This document shows, one piece after another, positions 45,746 through 55,833 of a stretch of DNA of 64,000 nt. The stretch spans positions 502,501 to 566,500 of the forward strand of contig JANCIK010000005.1 of NCBI GenBank assembly GCA_028532985.1, written 5' to 3'. The stretch comes from Stropharia rugosoannulata (taxonomy: Eukaryota > Basidiomycota > Agaricomycetes > Agaricales > Strophariaceae). Each line of letters starts with the position of its first letter. Position 1 is the stretch's first letter. The notes under the pieces were generated by a model, which searched no databases, was not told where the DNA came from, and was given only the letters and a program-made list of their open reading frames with translations. The position numbers were made by a program, and so were the translations under genes.

Positions 45746-45756
45746 CCTTTACCTTA

Positions 45757-45865
45757 TAATCATGGTATCCGAGGTCCGTCTCAAACGCCGAGACCAAAAT
45801 ATTAAGCGGCAATTGCCGCCGAGGTGAATTTGTCACGGCATCCGAAGCTTGACAGTCTCGGTTTC
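45757..45865 (+). repeat. Promoter-type repeat module, copy 2
   Basis: Inverted relative to 39273-39386; ends 67 nt before the ATG at 45932. Now separated from its former upstream sequence by the copia insertion. Confidence 0.65.
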
Positions 45866-45931
45866 CATAGTCATGTGATACTGTTGAAATTGTTAAAAGC
45901 TGTCTGCGTCTTCTTACTTACATTAACCACA

Positions 45932-46363
45932 ATGTCCGACGTTGATGCAGTTAAAGCCGAGTTCATGGCCTCCCTTCCTCCTCGCATAGACTTCGCACCT
46001 CCCGCAGATATACTCAAAGCCTACTCATCTAAGCAAATTGTTTATGGAATCCCACTTTCGAAGGAGTGGTTCGATAAAAGATATGCGATGGATGCCTCAC
46101 TTAACCCAGATCCCAGCAATGAACTATCCCGAGAGGTTCACTCCAGGGGGCTAATGATTGCGATACTGTGGGACTGCAGAGCCCTGGTACAGTTTAAGTG
46201 CTACCCGACGGTGGCCAGATCGGCCAATCATGGCTGTTGCACTATCATGGTCATCGGCCGTCCTTGGATTAAACCTACACCCGAGGAGTTAAGAGCCATC
46301 CGAATTAAGCTGTTGCGGGACTATCGAGTCGTCGACCTTCCTGTATGGCTCCCTTTAGCATAG
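45932..46363 (+). CDS. Unknown 143-residue protein
   Basis: Single-exon frame from ATG 45932 (MSDVDAVKAEF). Two parts look ordered: KQIVYGIPLSKEWFDKRYA and VQFKCYPTVARSANHGCCT, then PTPEELRAIRIKLLRDYRVV. A broken paralogue with the same order of segments lies at 47652-47990. That conservation supports coding. No enzyme or domain motif is recognised. The copia LTR sits just upstream on the opposite strand and may have changed its promoter. Confidence 0.6.
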   Translation: MSDVDAVKAEFMASLPPRIDFAPPADILKAYSSKQIVYGIPLSKEWFDKRYAMDASLNPDPSNELSREVHSRGLMIAILWDCRALVQFKCYPTVARSANHGCCTIMVIGRPWIKPTPEELRAIRIKLLRDYRVVDLPVWLPLA

Positions 46364-47651
46364 CATCACCCGAGTAAGTTTATTCAGAAACTTCGTAATT
46401 ATGATTTTCAATGTTGCATACTAATTAATTCTTTAGCAGCCGTTGGAAACTTCCCTTCTGTTTACTTGATAGCTCGAGGGCGTTCATTCATACATCTGAT
46501 GGCTTTATATATTCACTTCCTTTTGTTATTTTGAATCATTCAACTTTCGACTATGATGAACTCTATAGTGATGTCACCTAAACATTTGTCTTTGACCCTG
46601 CCAACACGGATAAGTGGGGTACAAGAAACGGACGCTCGTGCTAAGGACTTGCATAATAATCTCCTCATACGTCGACACCCATGTGCGGCAACTGCACCTC
46701 ACAAACCACTCATCCGCCTTAATTCATTTACAAGTTAAGTGCATACGTGCGTGAAAAGCCGCCGTGCGGCAAACACTGAGAGGAACGCAAGAAGAACCTC
46801 GAACTCACGAGAAATCACACGAGAGACACAGGACGCGTGTGTATTCGAGAGAGCGAGTGGCTACGACAAAAGGGGGCAGACGACAGGGAACGCAGAGAGG
46901 TCCGAGGAAAACAGAAAGAAGAGGTGAAGTGAGCGCGTCATATAGGACGTGTCACCTGACGAGGGACAATCCCCAAAGAACGGTCGTGTAAGGACAGCGT
47001 CCTTACAGTGCGCTACCATCTCGACTCGGATGGCGTCGTGCGTCTTTCAACGCCGCAGAACAATGCGAAAAATTACATTGCGGCCGATAAGTTCTTTGCG
47101 AGCACGAAGACAGTACGATTGGGTAGTGGGATCCGGGGTTGAAAACATTTTTGGCAGGACATAGTCTGCTAAAAATGCTGGTTTTGCTTCATTTATGAAA
47201 CCCTTATAGTAGTTAATTCAGAGATCAGTACAAGTCCAGGACAAGTAAGTAGCAAGGAGTTGACTCGGCATTGTCAATGAAAGGTTCTCCAAACATCTAC
47301 ATATTATTTGTAAGTTGCAGTCCTCTTGTAACGCGTTTCGTCGCGTGTCATGCTCCTCATGTTCAAATTTTAAATTACCCGTTTATCTATTGTGATCGAG
47401 TTTTCCTCAGTGCAATCAAGAGTAGACCTCGAATAACTCACTTGTTCTTAACATCCAGTTCTCGTCAACTCAATCTTCTCTTCTTCCGCTCAGCCGTTGA
47501 AGTTTTACATACGCCTTCCTGAGCTTTGAGTTCATTTTGTGTTAAATTGTTAACCATCCCAATCCCCCAATGTGTACTCTAGTATCATATCTATATGAAC
47601 ATATCTGCACTCCGATTTTTGAAGCGTCTTGTCTCGCAATAAGATAGTAGA
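46364..47651. other. Repeat-bearing intergenic stretch
   Basis: Contains the permuted repeat (46508-46738), a purine- and GC-rich island (about 46740-47130) unlike its AT-rich surroundings, and a perfect inverted repeat TGTAAGGAC/GTCCTTACA with a 3-nt loop at 46987-47007. ORFs here (46739-46927, 47271-47522) have no family support. Confidence 0.4.
46508..46738 (+). repeat. Dispersed repeat, part order B-A
   Basis: Partner of 37067-37232 with the two parts in swapped order; identity roughly four in five by eye. Confidence 0.6.
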
Positions 47652-47990
47652 AAGATTGTGTATGGTGTACCATTTTCTGACCAGTGGCTCGAGTTCCGAT
47701 ATAAGTATGCCGCCCCACGTAACCCCAGACTCAAAAATAAATCTGGCGTTATCTCTCTGGAATACTATTACTATTACGAGCTATTGCTACACGACATGAC
47801 GCTCGCTTGCAATCGATTGATACCGTTTAAGTGCTACCCGACAATAGTTGAAACGGCCACCAACAGCTTTTGTCACTTGATGGTTGTCGGTTGTCCAGGA
47901 CGCTGCCAACGCCAGAGCAGCTAAAATCCGTTAGGTTGGAGCTACTGCTGTACTATATCGTTGAACTCCAAATTGGTTTCCGAAATTTTA
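47652..47990 (+). pseudogene. Frameshifted paralogue of the gene at 45932
   Basis: KIVYGVPFSDQWLEFRYKYA and LIPFKCYPTIVETATNSFCH parallel KQIVYGIPLSKEWFDKRYA and LVQFKCYPTVARSANHGCC. After VVGCP the match moves to another frame (PTPEQLKSVRLELLLYYIVE against PTPEELRAIRIKLLRDYRVV), so there is a frameshift at about 47895-47905. The N-terminal 34 codons are not recognisable, apart from a possible start at 47571. Confidence 0.7.
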
Positions 47991-48165
47991 GGCAAACGTC
48001 GAACCATCTCCGTTCCTGCGCATCCCATATTCGTCGTCAAGCATTTTATGACTTTACTGCATATGCCCTTGCCGTGAATGCTCCGCTACATACATACATA
48101 CACATACATATACGTAAAATGTCGTAAGCAGCTAGTCCAATGACGTTACATGTTTCCGGCTATCC

Positions 48166-48781
48166 TCATGAAAAAATTGTACACTTTCTTTGATGACGCT
48201 CCTTGTCAGTATAATAGCACGTAGTGTAGACGTTGCACTTCGTACATATGTACCGACTTTGTTGATCTTGCTCTGTATGAAATCTGTTTAAATGAGCTAA
48301 GAGGTTACATCAAAAAGGTTATATAGAAAATTATGAGAAGGAATTACTTTGGTAGCGGTACTTCGTAGTAAAGGACTTCCCGTAGCACGTTTCGTGTTCA
48401 CATGCAAATTTTGCTGGCCGTTTCCTGCGAGCGATAACACCTTTCACCGCGGAAGGAGGACCAAAAGTAGTAATTGTTTGACTATAAGGTACATGAAGTT
48501 CCTTGTTGCTCGACATATTACGGTCCGGCGGTAAATTGCTTTGACATTTGAAATCCACTGTGATATGGCTCTGAGACCCTGGGCCTGGGCCTGATTGGCA
48601 GAATGGAGTACTTATGCCAATCTAAAGAGGGATTTCATGTCAGAATACAACCAAGTCCAACCAGCTCATTACTTACCTGTGTAGAAGCGTGATAGAAATC
48701 GTTTGAATAAATAGTGGCATGGTTTGAAGTTGCTCCGTGGGAGTCTTCCAGGCCACCTCCCCAGAGGGAGAATGTATTCAT
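48166..48781 (-). CDS. C2H2-type zinc-finger protein (family member 4)
   Basis: Three exons: 48781-48677, 48621-48348 and 48296-48166, total 510 nt, 169 residues. It begins MNTFSLWGGGLEDSHG; a TATA-like run (TATATATAA) lies about 50 nt upstream. Finger 1 is FACEHETCYGKSFTTKYRYQ joined across an intron to THLNRFHTE; finger 2 is YICTKCNVYTTCYYTDKERH followed by QRKC. The finger-1 intron is in the same phase and place as in the other three members, which shows common descent. It is the shortest member and lacks the long Gln/Pro-rich region. Probably a nuclear DNA-binding protein; role unknown. Confidence 0.8.
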
Positions 48782-49632
48782 ATTGGGGGGAGATTAAAGG
48801 CGTAGGACTAGAACAAGGACAAGAGACGTTATATATACGTCCTAGAAAATAAAAGGCAGTCTTTTTTGGCTTTTTGACTAGAGGAACTGCGCCCATAAAC
48901 TATAATTAGCTCCCGCGCCACTGCGGCTATGAAATGTGGGCGTACCCAGCATGCCAGGCTGTACAGCACACCATCTGTCGCCTCGAGATCTGCATAAGAT
49001 CGAGACCACATATAATATGTATTAAAATAATTGCGCAGTCATAGTACGGAACCAGTTGACTGTAAGGGTGCATTGGGCAGTATTATTTAATACGATTGAC
49101 CATTACTCACCTGGACCCCGGTGAAAAGCAAGACAGCCTACTAACACAAAATGTTGATTACTATTACCAGATTACAAATGAAGCAACTGTTTTCAGCCTT
49201 CTTAGGTAGGAAGACACTCTTGATGCATAGCATTTTTGAATGAATGACATTTGACAGTACTTCGTAAGTATCATTGTAAGTTGTAACAATCTGCTCGTAA
49301 TTGTATTGAATAGTGAATCATGAAGAAATCTTTCTGAAATACGACCGAGACAGTGTCCTGCGACGTCTATCGTAAAAGGGAACCTCTCGATTCCTTATCG
49401 CCGCTGCATATACAGGAGGCTGTTATTTCGTCCTACATTGCACGCTCTTATGACTTGACAGACACACTAATTATGTCAAGGAATGTCCAATTCATTAGAA
49501 TCGTCATGGGGGCAAGGCAAAGCAATAACAGGCTCCACAACATTGCAATTCGTAGAACACTACTACCATAATTTTGCCAGGTCTGCACTGAAAGAAGTTG
49601 AATCGCATAGCATTCAGACGCACTGGACGTCC
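48782..49632. other. Intergenic, no supported gene
   Basis: Promoter side of the zinc-finger gene and 3' flank of the DUF427 gene. Small ORFs only. Confidence 0.4.
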
Positions 49633-50641
49633 TCAGGACCAGTAAGTTCTGGGAGGTACTTGCTTCTCCCCGTCCACAAACACGTCAACCTTTTCGTCGA
49701 AAAACGCGACGAATCCACGGATACCCGAGACTTCAACAGTGGTATTAGGATACCACCAAGCGATATCCGTGCATGTATCACCGGAGGCAAAAACTAGGTT
49801 GTAGTAGTGCGCGGTTCCCTGATGAGTAGTCAACCGAGGTGCGCTGGATGAGAACATGGGAAGTACAGAGAAAAATTTACTGCTCACCTTGTATGGACAG
49901 CCTGTCACCGTCTTCGACGTTTCCCAGAAGTCCATCCGGCAGTCAGTTTTCGGAATGTATGTTCTTACCGGTAAGCCGGTCTCGAAAAGTAGGCGCGGAG
50001 TCCTAGTATTCGCGATTTCTAAGCCATTTACCTCAATCCGGACGTGCCGCGAAGATTGCAGCACATCAATGCGCTAAAACGAATCGGTGTAAAGGTTATC
50101 ATAGTACTACTGTAGTTGGGTCGACGTACCTTGTATGGGTCTTTCACATGTACAAAGATCTCTTCGTCCTCTTCGAACCATGCATCCATTTTATCGAACT
50201 TGATATGGGCGAGATCTTTCAGCGGCCCTGCCAAGTAGAGCACAACTGCGTTGGCATAGCGCGCCTCCGCGCCGCTGGGGCCCAAAGTGATATTGAATGT
50301 GATCTCTGTATCTGTTTCTCCTGATTGAGCCAGGTACCACGACAAGGGAAGGTCGTCCTTGCACACGAAGTAGGTAGGATACTTTTCATGTAGCCACCTA
50401 GTCAATAAGAGTAAGATTTACTGAAAGCATGATGCCAGACATAGAAAGTCGCACACCTAATTAACATGGTATCAATTATCAACACCGTGCGTCAGACACC
50501 CAACAATACCAAGTCAGCATTAACTCAGTAAACGTACACAAGTTTAGCCTTCTTGGTATCGATCAAGCACACTCCGTGAGCGTATGCTCGGATACGTTTA
50601 TGACAATCTTCAATGTGAGGAAGGGGGAAGAAGGCAGACAT
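49633..50641 (-). CDS. DUF427 family protein
   Basis: Exons 50641-50538, 50397-50130, 50073-49888 and 49818-49633 (introns 140, 56 and 69 nt) sum to 744 nt, 247 residues. It begins MSAFFPLPHIEDCHKRIRAY. The C-terminal half carries the DUF427 signature: RHVRIEVNGLEIANTRTPRL, LLFETGLPVRTYIPKTD, CPYKGTAHYYN (restored exactly by splicing), DIAWWYPNTT and GFVAFFDEKVDVFVDGE. The N-terminal half resembles a second, divergent copy (KAKLVWLHEKYPTYFVCKDD, WFEEDEEIFVHVKDPYKRID). The family has a small beta-tent fold and no settled biochemical role. Cytosolic location likely; no signal peptide is seen. Confidence 0.88.
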
Positions 50642-51038
50642 AGTTGGGTATCTCTGTGGCTTCGAGGTCATAAGTGACTTTGAAGCTGAGACACATTTGA
50701 GACGAGCTTACAACGATTAGAAACTGCAGGGTCCTTGCTAGCTATGCGGTTTGATATACGTATACTCGAGGGGACAACCTGGGGTTGGGATTGAATAAGA
50801 CTTCAACCTGGGACTGCCTCTTGATACAACTTGGACATCTGACGTGCTTATCGAAGCAAGGTTTGAATCCCTCATGTTCAACGCGTTGATTATCGCCATT
50901 TATTAAATCTTCATACATGTACAGCTCCGACGAGTATTTGTGCTTCGGCAATCTTTCGGCGGGAGATAACATATTATGTAATCAGGTAAGCTGCAACTCC
51001 GCTTCCATTCACGACTGCCACCTTCGAATTTTCGTGTC
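50642..51038. other. Divergent promoter region
   Basis: About 400 bp between the starts of the DUF427 gene (minus) and the YggS gene (plus), with no other gene; a bidirectional promoter is possible. Confidence 0.45.
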
Positions 51039-52042
51039 ATGAACTTGTCTCGAGGTTGTGCGAGACCTATCTTTACCTACACGCCTATTCGTCTTCAAAA
51101 CTTTTTAAGACACATAAGCAAATACGCCATGTCTGATGATTTGACAGCTACCCCAGAACGGACGCAAGAACTACTAGAATCACTTAACGAAATCAGAGCT
51201 AGAGTGGCAGCAGCTGGAGCTGAAGCTTCCCCGATTACACTGGTAGCGGTGTCGAAAATTAAGCCAGCATCAGACATATACGCGTGCTACAATCATGGAC
51301 AACTAAATTTTGGGGAGAACTACGTACAGGAGTTGGAAGACAAGGCTAAAGTTGTACGTGCCATCTTCTCTCGAATCTCCTCAGACGTTTACAGAAAGGT
51401 CTATCAGTTGCCAAACGACATACGCTGGCACTTTATTGGTACCTTTCAAACGAATAAAGCCAAAATCCTGGCATGTATGTTCGCTTTTGCTTTGTTTCTT
51501 CGGACTCTTAACGTTCTCTAGCTATTCCGAACTTATGGAGCGTGCAGACGCTCGGATCTATCAAGGCAGCCACAGCGTTGAACAAAGCCCTTCCAGAAGA
51601 TAGGACGTCGCCACTGAGGGTTCTTATCCAAGTCAACACTTCGGGCGAGGATTCTAAATCTGGAATTCCCCCTCTGACCGCATCATCCGATTTGGAGCAA
51701 TCCGATCTGGCCCTTCTCGCCGGTCATGTCTTGAAGGAGTGCCCTAGGCTGCGCTTGGAGGGATTGATGACCATTGGATCTCTTGAATTGTCCCTGAACG
51801 CCTCAGAATCTGAAAAGAACGCCGACTTCGAAAGATTGAAGGAGACTCGGGACCTTCTTGATGGGTATCTGAAAACCCACTTCTCGAAGACGCACAACTG
51901 GGGCGATGATATCTCTGGAAAACTTTTGCTGAGCATGGGAATGTCCAGTGACTTCGAACCGGCGCTGAAAGCTGGCAGCGATATTGTACGAGTGGGTACG
52001 GGAATCTTTGGTCAGCGACCGAAGAAACCGGCTGCGCAGTAA
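51039..52042 (+). CDS. PLP homeostasis protein, YggS/PROSC family
   Basis: Exons 51039-51353, 51399-51474 and 51522-52042 (introns 45 and 47 nt), total 912 nt, 303 residues from the first ATG. The Met at codon 31 (MSDDLTATPE) is an alternative start; the extra Arg/Phe-rich leader could be mitochondrial. LVAVSKIKPASDI holds the PLP-binding Lys, followed by NFGENYVQELEDKAK, DIRWHFIGTFQTNKAKILAS, IPNLWSVQTLGS, RVLIQVNTSGED, LEGLMTIG, LLSMGMSSDFEPAL and VRVGTGIFGQR. These are the hallmarks of the single-domain alanine-racemase-like fold that binds and buffers pyridoxal phosphate without a known catalytic reaction. The 45-nt first intron is in frame, so it could be retained without a stop. Confidence 0.93.
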
Positions 52043-52719
52043 GGGTATTCAGTGAGTGTCTTTGATTTATTATATTATGTCGCGCTGTTGGACATTCCTA
52101 GTCTCACAGCACAGGCAGTTGATGTATTTGTTCGGCAGGAATAATATCATTTCATTATGAACATCTGCAATCTGGCCCTCGTGACTTTTTTTTTTTTTTT
52201 TTGCCTCCTTGGTGGATTAAGCTCTGCTCTGGAAGTAGCCTCGTTAGCCCGACGAATTGCTCTCCAGAATGTCCCCACAATGTGCCGAGTTAAACTGCGC
52301 TATTTATGCGTCGTGTACAATTCTATGAGAGTCTGCTATTTGTTCCGACTCAGCCAAGGTTTCTCTACACCTCAATGGGCTTGGCATTCTACTCATTGCA
52401 GGGCCCGGAATCAAGTCGGTTGCACCAGAAGATTGACTACCTAGAGAATGATTCTACCATCTCTTAATGGTCACAACAAGCGACGTGGATGGTCACGCCG
52501 TCGCCATGCTCTATTGGTATGTTCACCTCGCTCACTTTCATTCTATGGTCTGGTATGAACCTCGGACGGTTCATGTGGCGAAATATTTTCCGAGAAACAA
52601 GCAGGAAGGACTTGGGGGCAACATAGTCTATGTCCAGGAGTCCTCGCGCGTATATAACCGCGGTTGGAAACAGGTATTGCTTAGCAGGATCACCTTCGTC
52701 TTGTTAAGTGTAACCCATT
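52043..52719. other. Intergenic with a 17-nt T tract
   Basis: Run of T at 52186-52202. No supported gene. TATATAA at 52651-52657 (plus), about 68 nt before the LPMO start, is a likely TATA box. Confidence 0.45.
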
Positions 52720-54086
52720 ATGTGCAACATCGTCGCGCTTGCTCTTATCACCTGTGGCCTCCTCACTGGGGCTGCTGCTCACGGTGGCGTCACATCCTAT
52801 GTTATTGGCTGTATGTGAACGTTTGATTTACTTAATTTCTTTTATTGATCGTGCTCCGGTGTATAGCGACTCCCTACACTGGATGGCAGCCGTATAATCC
52901 CCCAGAAGGCCAGAGCTCCATTGAGCGTCCGTATAGTGCGTCAACGCAATACCTTCTTCTGCATCGAGCACTAACGAACGAACATTTGGTTTAGGCTCCT
53001 ACAATCCGTGAGCTCCTCCTATTTTTCCAGCTGGTAACTCACTGTTAATGACTGTTGGTAGCATTCTGTCGGTGACGGATAGTGTACGCACAAACTGGCA
53101 CCTCTATTTACTATCCTCTTGCAAAGCTTACCCATTTAACACAGACCTTCAGCTGCAACAACAATGGTCAAGCCAGCTCCGGACAACTCTCTGCTACCGT
53201 CGCCGCTGGTACCTCGATTACTGCCAAGTGGGCGTAGGTATCTTCTCCCTCACAGATAATTAATTGTGATTTATGAAGTTCTGTAGACAATGGACTCATG
53301 CACAAGGTCCCGTGACTGTCTACATGGCGAACTGCAATGGTCCCTGCTCCTCTGCCAACAGCAACAGCTTGAAGTGGTTCAAGATCGCTGAGACTGGTAA
53401 ATAACGTCGTAGTCAATCAGGCCGATGACAATGCTAATTATTTTTGTCCCACAGGCTTGATTTCCGGGACTGTGGGGTGATCACTTCATTTGATAATCGA
53501 ATGGCGTGCTTTGCTAATGACATCCGCCCTTCGCACCCAGAAATGGACAATGGGGTACTGGCCTCGTTGAAAATACGCTCCAATATACTGCCACCATCCC
53601 AGCAGCCCTAGCGCCCGGAAACTACCTCATTCGTGTACGTATCGAGCTCAACCCCTTCGATTTTGCTCATTTTGCCTCTGGATTATAGCATGAGTTGCTC
53701 GCCATCCACCAGGCAAACACCCCGCAGTTCTATCCAGAATGTCAGTGCCCTGTAATTCCCAGTCAGTTAATATTGCACCGCTTATCTCAGACATTAGGTG
53801 CCCAATTGACGGTCACTGGTAATGGAAGTGGCGTTCCCAGTGGCAGCTATCTCACGACCTTCCCTGGTACGTTCGACTCGTCGTTCCCTATATGCACCTC
53901 TGACCGAATTCCTTTGATAGGAGGTTATAGTGCTAGCGATCCTAGCATTAACATCAACATCTATGATGCCACTACTGCTGCTCAGACTACCTATAAAGTC
54001 CCTGGTCCCGGTACGTTAGCTTCAAACAGACAGAGGAGTCCAATCATACTGATATGCTCCCAATAGCTGTGTGGACGGGCCACTGA
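52720..54086 (+). CDS. AA9 lytic polysaccharide monooxygenase
   Basis: Twelve exons: 52720-52810, 52867-52935, 52995-53007, 53062-53083, 53145-53233, 53287-53396, 53455-53476, 53541-53634, 53689-53740, 53798-53866, 53921-54010 and 54067-54086. The sum is 741 nt, 246 residues. Signal peptide residues 1-20 (..LLTGAAA), so mature His21 is the copper-binding N-terminus (HGGVTSYVIG). His99 in WTHAQGPV completes the histidine brace; Tyr185 in QFYPEC is the axial residue. Cys69 and Cys188 should pair, as should Cys111 and Cys115. The end PGPAVWTG is standard. A secreted copper enzyme that cleaves cellulose or related glucans oxidatively; no CBM1 is attached. The gene is highly split, with exons of 13, 20 and 22 nt. 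Confidence 0.95.
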
Positions 54087-54539
54087 ATGCGCGTCGTGTA
54101 GGAGGAGCATGATCATGAGGAATTTCAGACGTCCTTTGCATACGACGTAAGGTGTAGTTAAACTTATAATCGGAAGTAAAACAACCTCAGATCTCAGAAT
54201 GCAATCTATTATGGAGTCCAACAAAACGGATGCGTCATAGTGTCCAGATGCTCGCGAGACTTCAAGGGAGCAATGATCATCGGACAGACTTCGAAACGGG
54301 GAAAGCTAATGAACCTACGATGATTAATTTTATGAAACAGCCTGCGACAGCCTCAATCTCGCTTGCCAAAGTACTCAGTTCCAGTTAGTTCCTCTAACCT
54401 AACCGGTCCCTGAAATTAATAAATTAGAGTACAAGCGAGTCGCGACTACCCCGAGCAAAAGGAGGCAAAACGCTAAACAACGTCGCGTACTAGCGCGTAT
54501 TACTGCTCAACGAGATTTGAAATAACACAACAAAACGTC
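54087..54539. other. Convergent 3' flanks
   Basis: Region between the LPMO (plus) and hydrolase (minus) stops. Nothing else seen. Confidence 0.5.
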
Positions 54540-55833
54540 CTAGTTTGGGAAGCTTTTATCAAGCCACCCTACCAGAACCGTGGCCAATTCACCCAAGTCT
54601 TTATCACCTACGAGGAACTTCAACAGGATATCATTATGCGCGCCATAGTCTTCGACGAAAAGGGTGGCATCGGAATGCTGCTTCTCCAACGCCTTGTAGT
54701 ACTTGATGATCGAATCGCGAAGGACCTCAGCACCGCCTGCGCTGATAATCACGCTCTTCACAACAGCACTAGAACCGGCCAGCCAGTCCTCTGGTGCAGA
54801 TAGGGCGGGATTGAGGTAAGGCAAGGCTGAATCGGAAGCTCCCTGGAGCACTTTCGTTCCCCAATACAGGCCTGAGCGCGAACCAAGGACATCGCCGTGA
54901 CCCTCATTCGTGTGAACAATCGGGTCATCATTTAGTGCAAGCCATGGGGACATCATGTAGGCGCCAGCAAACGGAGATCCAAGAGACAGGATGGGGACGC
55001 CCTCGACTGGATGGAGCACGTGGGAGATGAGTTGATGTACCAGGTTCCCTCCGGCAGAGTCGCCCATGAGCACAATATTTTCAGGTTTTACTCCGGATTT
55101 GAGGAGGTGCTGAACAGCAAGGACTGCTTGAGTCAGTTGCGCGGGGAAGTATGCGTCGGGGACAAGTGCTTTTTTATATATACAGCTTTGTCAGTTGGTT
55201 CGTTGCCCTAGTAGCAGTCAATTCACTTACTGTAGTTCAGAATTGCTGCGCCGACGGGCTTTCCCTTTTTCTCTAGTTGCCCTTGAAGATGCGCCAAGTA
55301 GTTGGGGGTTGAAGCTGTCATTCCCCAGAGAAAAGCACCACCTAAGGGAGAGAGAGAAAAATATGTGGATACTGTCACTACAGAGCTCTTTCAACATCCT
55401 ATTGAACTGACCGTGTAGGTATAGAATGACACGGTCCGAGTTGCGCGGTCCTACCCAAAGCAATCTGGCATCCTCCCCTAGTTCGTCGATAACGACAGTA
55501 GACTTTTGAGACTTGATGTAGGCATCGTACGCGTCTCTCGTTTCGCCTAAGAATGAGCGAATTTGCCTTCTGTTCATGTTCTCGAACGCTCTCAAAATTA
55601 CTCGGTCGAGCGCAGCGCGCTTCCAGCTCTTAGCTCGCCCCTCTGCACTGAAGTTGGATGTTATAAGTGCCCATGTTATCAGAGCCGCTGGTTTTGAAGA
55701 TGTGTATGAGCAGTCAACATAGGTAGAGATTAAGTGCAGAATACATACGTGCTGGTAAAAGCACACCGACCATCTTGATTTTCTCTATGGCAGAGAGCTG
55801 GTTCCTAGGCAGAACGGGACGAGTAGAGGACAT
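54540..55833 (-). CDS. Alpha/beta hydrolase, hormone-sensitive-lipase-like
   Basis: Exons 55833-55749, 55687-55412, 55341-55231 and 55168-54540 (introns 61, 70 and 62 nt), total 1101 nt, 366 residues. The oxyanion-hole motif HGGAF (120-124) is made exactly by splicing at 55412/55341; the nucleophile is Ser195 in GDSAGGN; His335 (GAHND) is the likely catalytic His, with an acidic residue near 305-309 (GGAEVLRD). The N-terminal segment has a hydrophobic helix (MVGVLLPAPALITWAL), which suggests membrane or ER association. It should hydrolyse esters of small or medium acyl substrates. Of the type often called steryl acetyl hydrolase/alpha-beta hydrolase 3 in fungi; I cannot fix the substrate. Confidence 0.9.

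Larger units (their letters stand above)
40278..45750 (-). mobile_element. Complete Ty1/copia LTR retrotransposon
   Basis: The element proper is 40283-45745 (5463 bp), minus orientation, flanked by the target duplication CCTTT (40278-40282 and 45746-45750). The two 425-bp LTRs are identical on full side-by-side reading. The primer-binding site, polypurine tract and one gag-pol frame are intact, so it looks young and possibly able to move. Confidence 0.97.

Noticed and set aside
46987..47060. Possible tRNA gene around the palindrome
   Set aside because: The 9-bp arms are too long for an anticodon stem and no T arm follows; kept only as an unexplained hairpin.
50865..50882. GGTTTGAATCCC looks like a tRNA B box
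   Set aside because: No A box at the right distance and no foldable cloverleaf on either strand.
53168..53416. Minus-strand ORF of 82 codons
   Set aside because: Antisense to LPMO exons 5 and 6.
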